A DNA stretch of 64,000 nucleotides from Candidatus Mycolicibacterium alkanivorans (GCF_022760805.1 NZ_JAIVFL010000001.1:124001-188000); one strand, 5' to 3'. Positions 1-7,783 are shown, counted from the stretch's first letter. The notes: a model not told the origin generated them from the sequence alone. Numbers and translations: made by a program.

Positions 1-177
1 CCGACGCTGGGCGACATCAGGGCGTATCTGGCGCAGTCGCTCGATTCGACAGCCGCCCCGCGGGAACTCCACCTCGTGGACGAACTGCCCCGCCGCGGCA
101 TCGGCAAACTGGACCGCAGAGCGCTTCGGCGGCGGTTCGAAAGCGGTGGTGACTTGCCCGGAGGCTACGGTTGGTGA
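1..177 (+). CDS. menE: MenE-type acyl-CoA synthetase, C-terminal end (partial)
   Basis: The frame is open from base 1 and ends at TGA 175-177, giving the last 58 residues of a protein that starts outside the window. The tail PRRGIGKLDRRAL is the C-terminal domain signature of ANL-family adenylating enzymes, where the lysine of the GK motif takes part in adenylate formation. The assignment to MenE (o-succinylbenzoate-CoA ligase, menaquinone pathway) rests on position: menA lies 9.5 kb away and the neighbours follow the Rv0542c region of M. tuberculosis. Other acyl-CoA ligases share this tail, so the substrate is inferred. The stop codon lies inside a 22-bp palindrome. Confidence 0.8.
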   Translation, partial: PTLGDIRAYLAQSLDSTAAPRELHLVDELPRRGIGKLDRRALRRRFESGGDLPGGYGW

Positions 178-192
178 ACAATTGTTCACCAA
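171..192. promoter_or_regulatory. 22-bp perfect palindrome, candidate operator
   Basis: TTGGTGAACAA is followed directly by its exact reverse complement TTGTTCACCAA. It covers the menE stop codon and lies 33 bp before the likely start of the alpha/beta hydrolase. A gap-free 11-bp inverted repeat of this kind is typical of TetR- or GntR-family operators. There is no U-run after it, so a terminator is less likely. The regulator is unknown. Confidence 0.55.
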
Positions 193-225
193 ATGACTGG
201 AGGACATTCGACTGGAGGACATTCG

Positions 226-1098
226 ATGGGTGACCTGAAATACCTCGACCTACACGGCGACCGGGTGGCCTACCTTGACGAAGGCCACGGCGAGGTGATC
301 CTGCTGCTGCACGGTATGGCCGGCAGCTCGCAGACCTGGCGCTCCGTGCTGGGGCCGCTGTCGCGCAAGTACCGCGTGATCGCCCCCGATCTACTTGGCC
401 ACGGCAACTCGGCCAAGCCGCGCAGCGACTACTCCCTGGGCGCGTTCGCGGTGTTCCTGCGCGATCTGCTCGACGAGCTGGGTGTGGCGCAGGCGACCAT
501 CGTCGGGCATTCACTCGGCGGCGGAGTGGCCATGCAGTTCACCTACCAGCATCCCGACTACTGCCAGCGGCTGATCCTGATGAACAGCGGCGGGCTTGGC
601 CCCGACGTGGGGTGGACGCTGCGGCTGCTATCGGCGCCGGGGGCCGAGCTGCTCATGCCGATCATCGCGCCACCGCCGGTGCTGACCGCCGGCGAGCTGG
701 TGCGGTCGTGGTTCGGCAAGCTCGGGATTCAGTCGCCGCGCGGAACGGAGATCTGGAATGCCTACCGTTCGTTCGCCGACGCCTCGACCCGGCAGGCGTT
801 CCTGCGCACTCTGCGGTCGGTGGTCGACTACCGCGGTCAGGCTGTCAGCGCGCTGAATCGGCTGCATCTGAGGACCGACATGCCCACGATGGCGATCTGG
901 GGTGAGCAGGACGCGACCATTCCCGTCCACCACGCCTATGCCGTCCAGAAGACCCGGCCCGATGTCCGGCTCGAGATCCTGCCCCGCGTCGGCCACTTCC
1001 CTCAGGTCGAACGACCGAAGGAGGTTGTCGACCTGATCGACGACTTCATCTCCAGCCGGGCCGCCGCGGACATCGAGCAGCCCGCCACCCCGATGTGA
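226..1098 (+). CDS. alpha/beta hydrolase
   Basis: This 290-residue alpha/beta hydrolase-fold protein has a clear catalytic triad: the nucleophile elbow GHSLGGG (Ser96), Asp229 in GEQDATIP and His257 in GHFPQVE. The oxyanion HGMAGS motif lies near residue 30. It resembles cytosolic esterase or C-C hydrolases; the substrate cannot be told. ATG 226 is preferred over an in-frame ATG at 193 because GGAGG at 214-218 is well spaced from it. The 15 bp ACTGGAGGACATTCG are duplicated in tandem (196-210, 211-225), so the Shine-Dalgarno is present twice. The stop overlaps the next gene's GTG (ATGTGA), indicating a two-gene operon downstream of the palindrome. Confidence 0.85.
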   Translation: MGDLKYLDLHGDRVAYLDEGHGEVILLLHGMAGSSQTWRSVLGPLSRKYRVIAPDLLGHGNSAKPRSDYSLGAFAVFLRDLLDELGVAQATIVGHSLGGGVAMQFTYQHPDYCQRLILMNSGGLGPDVGWTLRLLSAPGAELLMPIIAPPPVLTAGELVRSWFGKLGIQSPRGTEIWNAYRSFADASTRQAFLRTLRSVVDYRGQAVSALNRLHLRTDMPTMAIWGEQDATIPVHHAYAVQKTRPDVRLEILPRVGHFPQVERPKEVVDLIDDFISSRAAADIEQPATPM

Positions 1099-1502
1099 TT
1101 CCGCGGTTCGCGGCGGCACCTGTCGCCCGGCTGGCCACCGTGACTCCGGACGGCCGGCCGCACGTGGTGCCGATCGTGTTCGCGGTCGACGGTGACGTGG
1201 TCTACACCGCGGTGGACGGCAAGCCGAAGTCGTCGATGCGCGTGCGGCGGCTGGCCAACATCGAGGCCAACCCGCGGGTGAGCATCCTGGTCGACCATTA
1301 CGCCGACAACTGGTCGCAGCTGTGGTGGGTGCGGGCCGACGGCACGGCCGCGGTGTGGTCCAATGGGCCCCAGTGCGAGCGCGGACGTGCGCTGTTGCGC
1401 GCGAAATACCCTCAGTACCAGGATGTTTCGCTGGGCGGTCCGGTGATCGCGGTGGCGGTCGACAGGTGGTCATCCTGGCCGCGGGAGATGGGCCCGAACT
1501 GA
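1095..1502 (+). CDS. PPOX-class (F420/FMN-binding) small oxidoreductase
   Basis: A 135-residue protein beginning MIPRFAAAPVARLATVTPDG. The RVARLATVTPDGRPHVVPI-type N terminus, followed by the KPKSSMRVRRLANIEANPRVSILVD region, is typical of the pyridoxamine-5'-phosphate-oxidase-like split beta-barrel, especially the mycobacterial PPOX class that uses F420 or FMN. The GTG start overlaps the hydrolase stop, so the two are translationally coupled. Family members reduce varied substrates and the physiological one here is unknown. The length is normal for the family. Confidence 0.8.
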   Translation: MIPRFAAAPVARLATVTPDGRPHVVPIVFAVDGDVVYTAVDGKPKSSMRVRRLANIEANPRVSILVDHYADNWSQLWWVRADGTAAVWSNGPQCERGRALLRAKYPQYQDVSLGGPVIAVAVDRWSSWPREMGPN

Positions 1503-1553
1503 AACCAGTCGGTCACTCCCGTCACGGCAGCGTGGGTAATAGGCTGGGCGATT

Positions 1554-2909
1554 GTGAGCATCGGCCGCAAGGAAGCACTCGCGGTCGGCGTGGGTGTGCT
1601 CCTGCTGGTCGCGGCGTTCGTCGTGCCGGACCTGCACCTCGGCATCGTCACGCCACTGATCAAGATGAGCCCGGGCGAACTGAAGTCCTTCGCCGACGCC
1701 GCGCCGATCTTCGGCTGGTGGAATGCCCACGTCGGCTGGGGCACCGTGCCCGCCATCCTGATCGGCGCGGCGGCGGTGCTGTGGGGAAGCACGATCGCCC
1801 AGCGCCTCTCCTGGCGCGCGCTGACGCTCACGGCGTGGGCGACCTCGTTCGCGTGGGCCTTCGCACTGGCCATGATCGACGGCTGGCAGCGCGGCTTCGC
1901 AGGCCGGCTCACCTCCAAACACGAATACCTGCGCCAGGTTCGGACAATCACCGACATCCCCGAAGCTGTCCGTACCTTCGCCAGCAGAATCGTTGATTTC
2001 CAGCCGAATTCGTGGATCACCCACGTCTCCGGGCATCCGCCCGGCGCGCTGCTGACCTTCGTCTGGTTGGACCGAATCGGCCTGGGCGGCGGGGCGTGGG
2101 CCGCGCTGTGGTGTGTGCTGATCGGGTCGAGTGCGGCCGCTGCAGTACTCGTCGCCGTCCGCGCGCTCAGCGACGAGCCGACGGCGCGACTGGTCGCGCC
2201 GTTCGTCGCGGTGGCCCCGACGGCCATCTGGATCGCGGTGTCGGCTGACGGTTACTACGCCGGGGTGGCGGCCTGGGGTATCGCCCTGCTGGCGTTGGCT
2301 GTTCGCCAGCGGGTGCGCTGGCCGTGGCTGGCCGCAACGGGCGCCGGACTGCTGCTGGGCTGGGGCATCTTCCTCAACTACGGGCTGGCCCTGATGGCCC
2401 TACCCGCGGTGGCGGTGCTGCTGTGCGCGGTCGACTGGCGCACCGCGATCCGGGCGCTGATCCCGGCCGTACTGGCCGCGCTGGCGGTGGTCGCCGTGTT
2501 CGCCGTCGCCGGGTTCTGGTGGTTCGACGGCTACACCCTTGTCCAGCAACGCTATTGGCAGGGCATCGCGAACAACCGGCCGTTCCAGTACTGGAGCTGG
2601 GCGAACTTGGCCTCGACGGTGTGTGCCACCGGACTGGGCAGCGTCGCGGGCATCGGCCGGGTCTTCGACATCAAGGCGATCAAGGCCCGCAGCGGTCTGC
2701 ACCTGCTGGTGCTGGCCGCCCTGGCCGCCATTGTGTTCGCCGACCTGTCGATGTTGTCCAAGGCCGAGACCGAACGGATCTGGCTACCGTTCGAGGTGTG
2801 GCTCACCGCCGCCGGCGCCCTGCTGCCCGCCTTCACCCACCGATGGTGGCTGGCCGTCAACGTGATCGGCGCCCTTGCGCTCAACCATCTGATTTTGACC
2901 AACTGGTAG
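1554..2909 (+). CDS. polytopic membrane protein (Rv0541c-like)
   Basis: A 451-residue integral membrane protein with about ten hydrophobic helices, from an N-terminal segment at residues 10-25 to a final helix near 430-445. It has the size and place of MTB Rv0541c. The ISRIVDFQPNSWITHVSGHPPG stretch lies between helices in the N-terminal half, and the overall plan resembles GT-C glycosyltransferases, but no diagnostic catalytic motif can be assigned from reading alone. The start is GTG 1554. The 3' end overlaps the convergent gene at 2784-3302 by 126 bp. Function unknown; a polyprenyl-phosphate-sugar transferase is one possibility. Confidence 0.8.
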   Translation: MSIGRKEALAVGVGVLLLVAAFVVPDLHLGIVTPLIKMSPGELKSFADAAPIFGWWNAHVGWGTVPAILIGAAAVLWGSTIAQRLSWRALTLTAWATSFAWAFALAMIDGWQRGFAGRLTSKHEYLRQVRTITDIPEAVRTFASRIVDFQPNSWITHVSGHPPGALLTFVWLDRIGLGGGAWAALWCVLIGSSAAAAVLVAVRALSDEPTARLVAPFVAVAPTAIWIAVSADGYYAGVAAWGIALLALAVRQRVRWPWLAATGAGLLLGWGIFLNYGLALMALPAVAVLLCAVDWRTAIRALIPAVLAALAVVAVFAVAGFWWFDGYTLVQQRYWQGIANNRPFQYWSWANLASTVCATGLGSVAGIGRVFDIKAIKARSGLHLLVLAALAAIVFADLSMLSKAETERIWLPFEVWLTAAGALLPAFTHRWWLAVNVIGALALNHLILTNW

Positions 2910-3302
2910 CAGTCGGTCGCCCACCAGATAAAGCAGCGCGGCACCCCACACCACCGCCAGAGCGATCCAGAAGCCGGCCTGGTAGTCGCGGTCCAGGACT
3001 GTCAGGTTGTCCAGATGCTGGCCCGGCTTGCTGAACACCGGAATGGCCAGCAGCACAAGGACAACCGTGAGCAGTCCGGCCACCAGCACCGGCATCCACC
3101 AGCTGTGCGGCAGGATGCGTCGGCCGGCGAAGCCCAGCGCTAGGCACACCGGGGCGAACACCGCGTCGTGCAACAGCACGCCGATCAGTGCCCACGCCAC
3201 AATCCGGATGATCACCTGCGTCGAGTGGTCTGCCACCAACACCACGCCGTAGATCCCGACCGCCACACCGATCGCGATCAACGCAACCCGAACAGCCGTC
3301 AC
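2784..3302 (-). CDS. small polytopic membrane protein, last gene of five-gene operon
   Basis: A 172-residue protein with four apparent transmembrane segments (about 5-27, 31-55, 67-88 and 110-130) followed by a hydrophilic Gly/Glu-rich tail. It starts at GTG 3302, overlapping the stop of the molybdopterin oxidoreductase by 4 bp (GTGA), so it is translationally coupled to that gene. The last ~40 residues are encoded antisense to the end of the convergent membrane protein gene and look non-conserved, as if an original stop were lost. I do not recognise the family; the position suggests a partner or anchor for the oxidoreductase. Confidence 0.65.
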   Translation of the reverse strand: MTAVRVALIAIGVAVGIYGVVLVADHSTQVIIRIVAWALIGVLLHDAVFAPVCLALGFAGRRILPHSWWMPVLVAGLLTVVLVLLAIPVFSKPGQHLDNLTVLDRDYQAGFWIALAVVWGAALLYLVGDRLLPVGQNQMVERKGADHVDGQPPSVGEGGQQGAGGGEPHLER

Positions 3303-4435
3303 GCCACGACCTCGATCCTAGACAGCCATTTCGTCTGCAGCACACCGGGTCTGGTCGGCGCGATCAACCGGCACGGGTATCCGTGGTCCAGATCCAGGGT
3401 CTGCCCGTTGACCTTCAGCGCGATCAGAGTCATCGAGTCACGGGCATGCCGGGCCGGCAGCACCGTGCGAGAGTACGGCCCCGGCGGTTCCAGCGAGATC
3501 ATCCGAACATCAGAATCCGGTGATCCGCCGACGGCTTTGACCAGATCCGCCAGCACCACCCCGGTCCAGTCAGCCGTCGCGCTCCAGCCCTCCACGCAGG
3601 CGATGGGCAACCGGTGGGTGGTCTGCGGCATGGCCGCGAGCTCAGCGAGCGTGAACACCTTGGAGTTGCCGCCGTTGACAACGGTGAGCCGGTAGTCCGG
3701 CGAGCGGGCGCTGCGCAACACCCCCGCCGCCCAGGCCGTCCGATTGACCGGAACTCCTTGCGGGCCTTGGCCGGAGCGCGGCGCCAGCAGGGAGACGTGG
3801 CGTAGCCAGGGGATCGTCTGCCCGGCGGTGAGGATCGTCGCGACGCCCACTGCCAGCCAGGTGCCGCCCAGCACCGCGCGGCGGCTGGGACCGTGGTGGC
3901 CCGTCAGCTCGCCGGTGGGGATCTCCTCCAGCGGTTCGCCCAGCGCACGCCGGATCACCGGCAGTTTGACGCCGATGTGGACCAGCACCGCCCCGGCCGC
4001 AACATAGGCCATGGCGTAGTGACTGGTGGTGAAGAAGAACTTGAACGCGTACCACTGCGCAATGTTCATGATCCCGGTGGACAACTGGAAGATCATCGAG
4101 CCCACCAGCACCAGGATCGAGCCCCGCTCGATCTGGCGGGTCAGCCCGCCGATGACGGGGCGCTCGAACAGCTTCGGGTACACCGACCACAGCTTGACCA
4201 CCAGCAGCGGGATCGCCGCGATACCCGAGATCACATGCAGGCCCTGGGTGAACTGGTAGAGCCGTACCGGTCGGGTCGGCCAGAAGAACCACGGTTGCGG
4301 GTGCTGGATGAAATGACTGATCAGTCCGGTGACGAAGCAGATGGTCACGGCGATGCCCAGCGCGACCCCGACCCGGACCGTCACCGCGGTGCCGCGCAAG
4401 GTGTATTTGGCGGCGGTCTTCGCATCCCCGATCAT
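3299..4435 (-). CDS. membrane-anchored molybdopterin-dependent oxidoreductase
   Basis: A 378-residue protein. Residues 1-190 form a cytochrome-b-like membrane domain with several helices and suitably placed histidines (SHFIQH, LHVISG, SHYAMAY, VHIGVKL). The C-terminal half is an oxidoreductase molybdopterin-binding domain of the sulfite oxidase family, with the candidate Mo-ligand cysteine in ACVEGWSATADWTG and the DHGYPCRLIAPTRPG stretch. It probably oxidises or reduces a substrate outside the membrane and exchanges electrons through heme b. ATG 4435 overlaps the upstream methyltransferase stop by 4 bp (ATGA). A longer frame upstream runs antisense to no gene but overlaps the methyltransferase, so it is rejected. 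The substrate is unknown. Confidence 0.8.
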   Translation of the reverse strand: MIGDAKTAAKYTLRGTAVTVRVGVALGIAVTICFVTGLISHFIQHPQPWFFWPTRPVRLYQFTQGLHVISGIAAIPLLVVKLWSVYPKLFERPVIGGLTRQIERGSILVLVGSMIFQLSTGIMNIAQWYAFKFFFTTSHYAMAYVAAGAVLVHIGVKLPVIRRALGEPLEEIPTGELTGHHGPSRRAVLGGTWLAVGVATILTAGQTIPWLRHVSLLAPRSGQGPQGVPVNRTAWAAGVLRSARSPDYRLTVVNGGNSKVFTLAELAAMPQTTHRLPIACVEGWSATADWTGVVLADLVKAVGGSPDSDVRMISLEPPGPYSRTVLPARHARDSMTLIALKVNGQTLDLDHGYPCRLIAPTRPGVLQTKWLSRIEVVA

Positions 4436-5061
4436 GTCAGCGCGAGTGTAGCCACGACGCGATCTCGAATCGGGTGAATCGCCATCAACGCCAGACCGAC
4501 CTCTTCGGCCAGTGCGGCCGCGCAGTCGACCCCGACCGCGGCCCACCGAAACCACGGCCCGATGGTGTGCAAGGACTCCAGCCGCACCCAGCTGGTGCTT
4601 ACGCCCGCGACGGCGGGATCGAATTCGGCCACGCACCGTCCTCCGCGCATCAGTAGTTCCGCGGCCCGCCGCAGCACGCGCCGGGGGTCTCCGGCCAGGC
4701 CGACGTTGCCGTCGGCCAGCAGCACCGTCTGCCACCGGCCGGTGCCCGGCAGCGGTTCGAAGACGTCGCGCATCAGCGCCGGCGCGCCACTGCGGCGGGC
4801 CAGACGTACCGCCGTCGCCGACTGGTCCACACCCAGTGCCGGGATGCCCCGGCGCACCAGATGAGCCACCAAACGTCCAGGGCCGCACCCCAACTCGATC
4901 GTCGGACCTTCACACAGGCCCACCACCGCGGTGTCGAACTCGGTGTCGCAGCCGTGGCCGCCGAGCCAGCTGTGCACCGGCAGTCGGTGCCGACGGCCGT
5001 CGTCGTGGCGAAGCCAACAACACTCTCCGTCAAGTGCCCGGTCATAGAGCTGTCCCAGCAT
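4432..5061 (-). CDS. class I SAM-dependent methyltransferase
   Basis: A 209-residue Rossmann-fold methyltransferase. Motif I is IELGCGPGRLVAHLV (about residues 55-70), an acidic residue at the end of strand 2 is seen in GVDQSATAV, and the LLADGNVGLAGDP region matches motif IV. It lies in an operon: ATG 5061 is one base after the stop of the DUF2064 gene, and its own stop overlaps the next start. Together with the glycosyltransferase and nucleotidyltransferase-like genes this suggests modification of a lipid- or sugar-linked compound. The methyl acceptor is unknown. Confidence 0.8.
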   Translation of the reverse strand: MLGQLYDRALDGECCWLRHDDGRRHRLPVHSWLGGHGCDTEFDTAVVGLCEGPTIELGCGPGRLVAHLVRRGIPALGVDQSATAVRLARRSGAPALMRDVFEPLPGTGRWQTVLLADGNVGLAGDPRRVLRRAAELLMRGGRCVAEFDPAVAGVSTSWVRLESLHTIGPWFRWAAVGVDCAAALAEEVGLALMAIHPIRDRVVATLALT

Positions 5062-5062
5062 G

Positions 5063-5731
5063 TCAAACCTCTCGCGTGACGCGGGCGAACCGGCTCGCTG
5101 ACCGGCAGGCCTTGCGGACGGACGGGATGTCGTCGACGGTGTCGACGTCGTGCAGCTCTTCGACGAGCGTCACGTCGATACCTGTGTCGCGCAGGGCGGC
5201 AAGCGTTACAACGCCGGTGTCGGATTGCGACATCGGCACGTCGCGCAGGCAGTCGGCGCTCGCGGCATCGGCCACCCCGAGCACCCACCACCCGCCGTCA
5301 CGGGCCATCCCCAGCAGCGCCGGCGTCGTCAACAAGGTCCGCGCGCAGTCGGTGAGCAGCTCGGCGCTCACCTGCGGGGTGTCCATCCCGATCTGCAGCA
5401 CCGGCTGAGCGCTGCCGACGTCGGCATGGGCGTTGGCCAGCCGATCGGCGAAGTCCTCGCCGCGCTGCCCGATCACCGTGAACGCCTCGAGCCGCTCGCG
5501 GATCTCTGCGCCCCGGCAGGCGCGGTCCAGGTCGCCGGTCATCGCGACCACGCGCTCGGCGACCGGTGTCTGCACAACCGCATCAAGGGTGTCCAACAGC
5601 GCGGCGGCGGCGATGTCGGCGGCCGCCAGATCACCCAGCGTCGCGGCCAGCCGCGTCTTGGCCAGCCCGGGCACCGGCGCCTTGGCCACCACCAGCACGG
5701 TCACCGGCAGTGGCTCCGGGCGCAGCGTCAC
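5063..5731 (-). CDS. DUF2064 / CofC-like nucleotidyltransferase-fold protein (Rv0540-like)
   Basis: A 222-residue protein with the N-terminal KAPVPGLAKTRLA motif and later GMDTPQ and DGGWWVLGV, the conserved signature of the DUF2064 (TIGR04282) family. This is a GT-A fold related to guanylyltransferase CofC. MTB Rv0540 has similar size and the same upstream partner. GTG 5731 is chosen because it overlaps the glycosyltransferase stop by 4 bp (GTGA); the longer frame upstream only shadows that gene. The biochemical role is unproven; activating a phosphorylated acid or sugar with a nucleotide fits the fold. Confidence 0.8.
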   Translation of the reverse strand: MTLRPEPLPVTVLVVAKAPVPGLAKTRLAATLGDLAAADIAAAALLDTLDAVVQTPVAERVVAMTGDLDRACRGAEIRERLEAFTVIGQRGEDFADRLANAHADVGSAQPVLQIGMDTPQVSAELLTDCARTLLTTPALLGMARDGGWWVLGVADAASADCLRDVPMSQSDTGVVTLAALRDTGIDVTLVEELHDVDTVDDIPSVRKACRSASRFARVTREV

Positions 5732-6384
5732 GAGATGACCTTCCAGAAGTCGACAGCGGCGGTGAAGCTTCCTCGCACCGACCCGCTGACCTTGGACTGC
5801 CCGCCGGTGCGTGGGCCGTAGTCGACGTCGACCTCGACCACCCGCCATCCCGCGGCCGCGGCACGGACGAGTAGTTCGAGCGGATACCCCGATCGACGGT
5901 CGGTCACTCCGAGCGTCAGCAACGCGTCACGACGGACCACCCGCATCGGCGCGATGTCGTGGACCGGCAGCTTGTGCCGGGTCCGCAACCGCCAGCACAC
6001 CGCCGCGGTCCCCAGCCGCGCATGCCACGGCCACCGCAGTCCGCGGACCGGCCTACGCCGGCCCGTCACCATGTCGGCGCCGCGGTCGAGCTCGGCGACC
6101 AGGCGCGGCAGCTCGGCAGGATCCAGCGAACCGTCGCCGTCGAGCACCGCCACGACGGGCGTCTGCGCGGCCACCACCCCGGCGTGAACGGCCGACCCGT
6201 ACCCCGCCCGCGTCTCGTGAACGACCTCTGCGCCGTGGCTCCTGGCCACCTGGGCGGTACCGTCGGTACTGTTGTTGTCGACGACCAATGCGCGGTAACC
6301 AGCGGGTATGGCCGCCAGCACCGCGGGAAGGGACTCGGCCTCGTTGAGGCAAGGCAGCACCACCGTGACCGGTTCGACGGGCAT
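5728..6384 (-). CDS. family 2 glycosyltransferase (Rv0539-like, DPM1-type)
   Basis: A 218-residue soluble GT-A glycosyltransferase resembling polyprenyl-phosphate mannose/glucose synthases. Visible motifs are VVLPCLNEAESLPAVL at the N terminus, DNNSTDGT, the metal-binding VLDGDGSLDP, and the acceptor-side SGYPLELLVRA. There is no C-terminal membrane domain, so it acts at the inner membrane face or on a soluble acceptor. It is the first gene of the minus-strand operon that continues with DUF2064, methyltransferase, molybdopterin oxidoreductase and membrane protein. Donor and acceptor are unknown. Confidence 0.85.
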   Translation of the reverse strand: MPVEPVTVVLPCLNEAESLPAVLAAIPAGYRALVVDNNSTDGTAQVARSHGAEVVHETRAGYGSAVHAGVVAAQTPVVAVLDGDGSLDPAELPRLVAELDRGADMVTGRRRPVRGLRWPWHARLGTAAVCWRLRTRHKLPVHDIAPMRVVRRDALLTLGVTDRRSGYPLELLVRAAAAGWRVVEVDVDYGPRTGGQSKVSGSVRGSFTAAVDFWKVIS

Positions 6385-6461
6385 GCTGACAACCTATGCG
6401 AGCCGTCCGCTGTCGATGACGAAAAAGTGACGTTGCCGCCCTGGCGTTGACCGCGCTCGAC

Positions 6462-6995
6462 TCAGTCGGTGGTGAGGACCTGCGCGGTCAGCAGTGCCTG
6501 CGCGACGCCCGACACGATGGACGCCAACCGGATCGCCTCGAAGATCACCGTCCGCGACACCTCGACGTCGCGGAGTTCCTTCTCGTGCGCGGCCAGGCAC
6601 TGATCGCAGCCGTTGATCGCCGACACCGCCAGCGACCACAACTCGAAGTCCGCTTTGGCCACACCAGGGTTGGCGAGGATGTTCATCCGCAGGCCTGCCC
6701 GCAGGTCGTCGTAGCGACCCTCCAGCTGGTGCTTGGTGCGGTAGAAGACGTTGTTCATCCCCATGATCGAGGCCGCGCCGAGCGCTGCGTGATAAGCCTC
6801 CTCGGACAGCACGTCCAGTGCGTCCTCGGTGACCTCACGCAGCAGCCGCTCGGACTTGGTCGCCGCCGCGGTCGCCACCAGCGCACCCCACAGCTGCTGA
6901 TCGCCCAGCTCGGTGGAGCGCACGATGCTGCCGAGGTTGAGCTTGAGGTCCTTGGCGTACTCGGGCAGCGCCTCTTTGATGGCGTCGATGCTCAA
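6462..6995 (-). CDS. ahpD: alkyl hydroperoxide reductase AhpD
   Basis: A 177-residue AhpD, the same length as the MTB protein. The redox CxxC and relay histidine are in [11 protein letters not shown] (Cys130, Cys133, His137), with the conserved MGMNNVFYR region before them. AhpD reduces AhpC using electrons from dihydrolipoamide systems. The start is TTG 6995 ([16 protein letters not shown]), two bases after the ahpC stop; no ATG or GTG fits the conserved N terminus. The TTG and close spacing suggest coupling to ahpC at reduced level. Confidence 0.92.
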   Translation of the reverse strand: MSIDAIKEALPEYAKDLKLNLGSIVRSTELGDQQLWGALVATAAATKSERLLREVTEDALDVLSEEAYHAALGAASIMGMNNVFYRTKHQLEGRYDDLRAGLRMNILANPGVAKADFELWSLAVSAINGCDQCLAAHEKELRDVEVSRTVIFEAIRLASIVSGVAQALLTAQVLTTD

Positions 6996-6997
6996 GG

Positions 6998-7585
6998 TCA
7001 GAGTGCGTCGGCGAGCAGCTCGCCGACGTTGATGGTCGGGTCGCCCTTCTTCCAGTTGCAGGCGCACAGCTCGTCGGACTGCAGAGCGTCGAGCACCCGC
7101 AGCACCTCCTCGACATTGCGGCCCACCGTACCGGCCGTCACCGAGACGAACTGAATCTCGTTGTCGGGGTCGACGATGAAGGTCGCGCGGTCGGCCACAC
7201 CGTCGGCGTTGAGCACGCCGGCGGCAGCAGTGAGCTCGCGCTTGAGGTCCGACGCCATCGGGAACGGCAGTTTCTTGAGCTCGTCGTGCTGCGCACGCCA
7301 CTGGAAGTGCACGAACTCGTTGTCGGTCGACACACCGATGACCTGGGTGTCGCGGTCCTCGAACTCGTCGTTGAGCTTGCCGAAGGTGGCGATCTCGGTC
7401 GGGCAGATGAACGTGAAGTCCTTGGGCCAGAAGAAGATCACCCGCCACTTGCCCGGGTGGTCGTCACTGGTCACCCGGGTGAAGTAGTCGTCAGGGTGCT
7501 CGGCGTCGACCTTGGACAAATCACCGCCGATGACTGCCTTCAGGTCGTACGCGGGAAACTGATCACCGATCGTCAAGAGCGCCAT
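6998..7585 (-). CDS. ahpC: alkyl hydroperoxide reductase AhpC (peroxiredoxin)
   Basis: A 195-residue 2-Cys peroxiredoxin of the mycobacterial AhpC type. Peroxidatic Cys61 is in DFTFICPTE and the resolving pair Cys174/Cys176 in ELCACNW. It reduces organic peroxides and peroxynitrite in the cytosol. The start is ATG 7585 ([13 protein letters not shown]); a GTG 12 bp upstream is possible. In MTB ahpCD lies beside oxyR, but here it follows an unrelated epimerase and no oxyR is in the window. The 198-bp upstream region holds two CRP-like sites and a strong hairpin. Confidence 0.93.
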   Translation of the reverse strand: MALLTIGDQFPAYDLKAVIGGDLSKVDAEHPDDYFTRVTSDDHPGKWRVIFFWPKDFTFICPTEIATFGKLNDEFEDRDTQVIGVSTDNEFVHFQWRAQHDELKKLPFPMASDLKRELTAAAGVLNADGVADRATFIVDPDNEIQFVSVTAGTVGRNVEEVLRVLDALQSDELCACNWKKGDPTINVGELLADAL

Positions 7586-7640
7586 GGCTGCCACCAATCC
7601 TCGAAGCTTGTTTGGAACAATTCAAGAATCTATCAGATCC

Positions 7641-7661
7641 GGGCGCCCAAGTGGGGCGCCC
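7641..7661. promoter_or_regulatory. hairpin in the ahpC 5' region
   Basis: GGGCGCCC at 7641-7648 pairs with GGGCGCCC at 7654-7661 around a 5-base loop. It lies 56 bp upstream of the ahpC start and about 120 bp after the epimerase stop. There is no U-run, so it could be a factor-independent end for the epimerase transcript, an operator or a leader structure. Confidence 0.45.
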
Positions 7662-7671
7662 CAGCCGGGAG

Positions 7672-7685
7672 GTGACCGGCGTCAC
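7672..7685. promoter_or_regulatory. CRP-like site upstream of ahpC
   Basis: GTGA-CCGGCG-TCAC has perfect 4-bp arms and the 6-bp spacer of the mycobacterial CRP/GlxR consensus TGTGANNNNNNTCACA; the outer bases are G and A. It is a candidate binding site only. Confidence 0.4.
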
Positions 7686-7747
7686 AAAAATCGGGGGGGA
7701 GTGTGGTCATCGGGCTCAAAAGCCGTGTGCGATAACCGCTTTCCCAT

Positions 7748-7763
7748 TGTGATCTACGCCACA
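7748..7763. promoter_or_regulatory. second CRP-like site upstream of ahpC
   Basis: TGTGA-TCTACG-CCACA matches the CRP consensus TGTGANNNNNNTCACA in nine of ten arm positions. It lies 163 bp before ahpC and only 21 bp beyond the epimerase stop. Confidence 0.4.
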
Positions 7764-7783
7764 AAACGTTGGTCTGTGGCGTG

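Noticed and set aside
3299..4888. 529-residue version of the molybdopterin oxidoreductase
   Set aside because: The first ~150 residues are an out-of-frame reading of the methyltransferase gene; ATG 4435 with an ATGA overlap is the real start.
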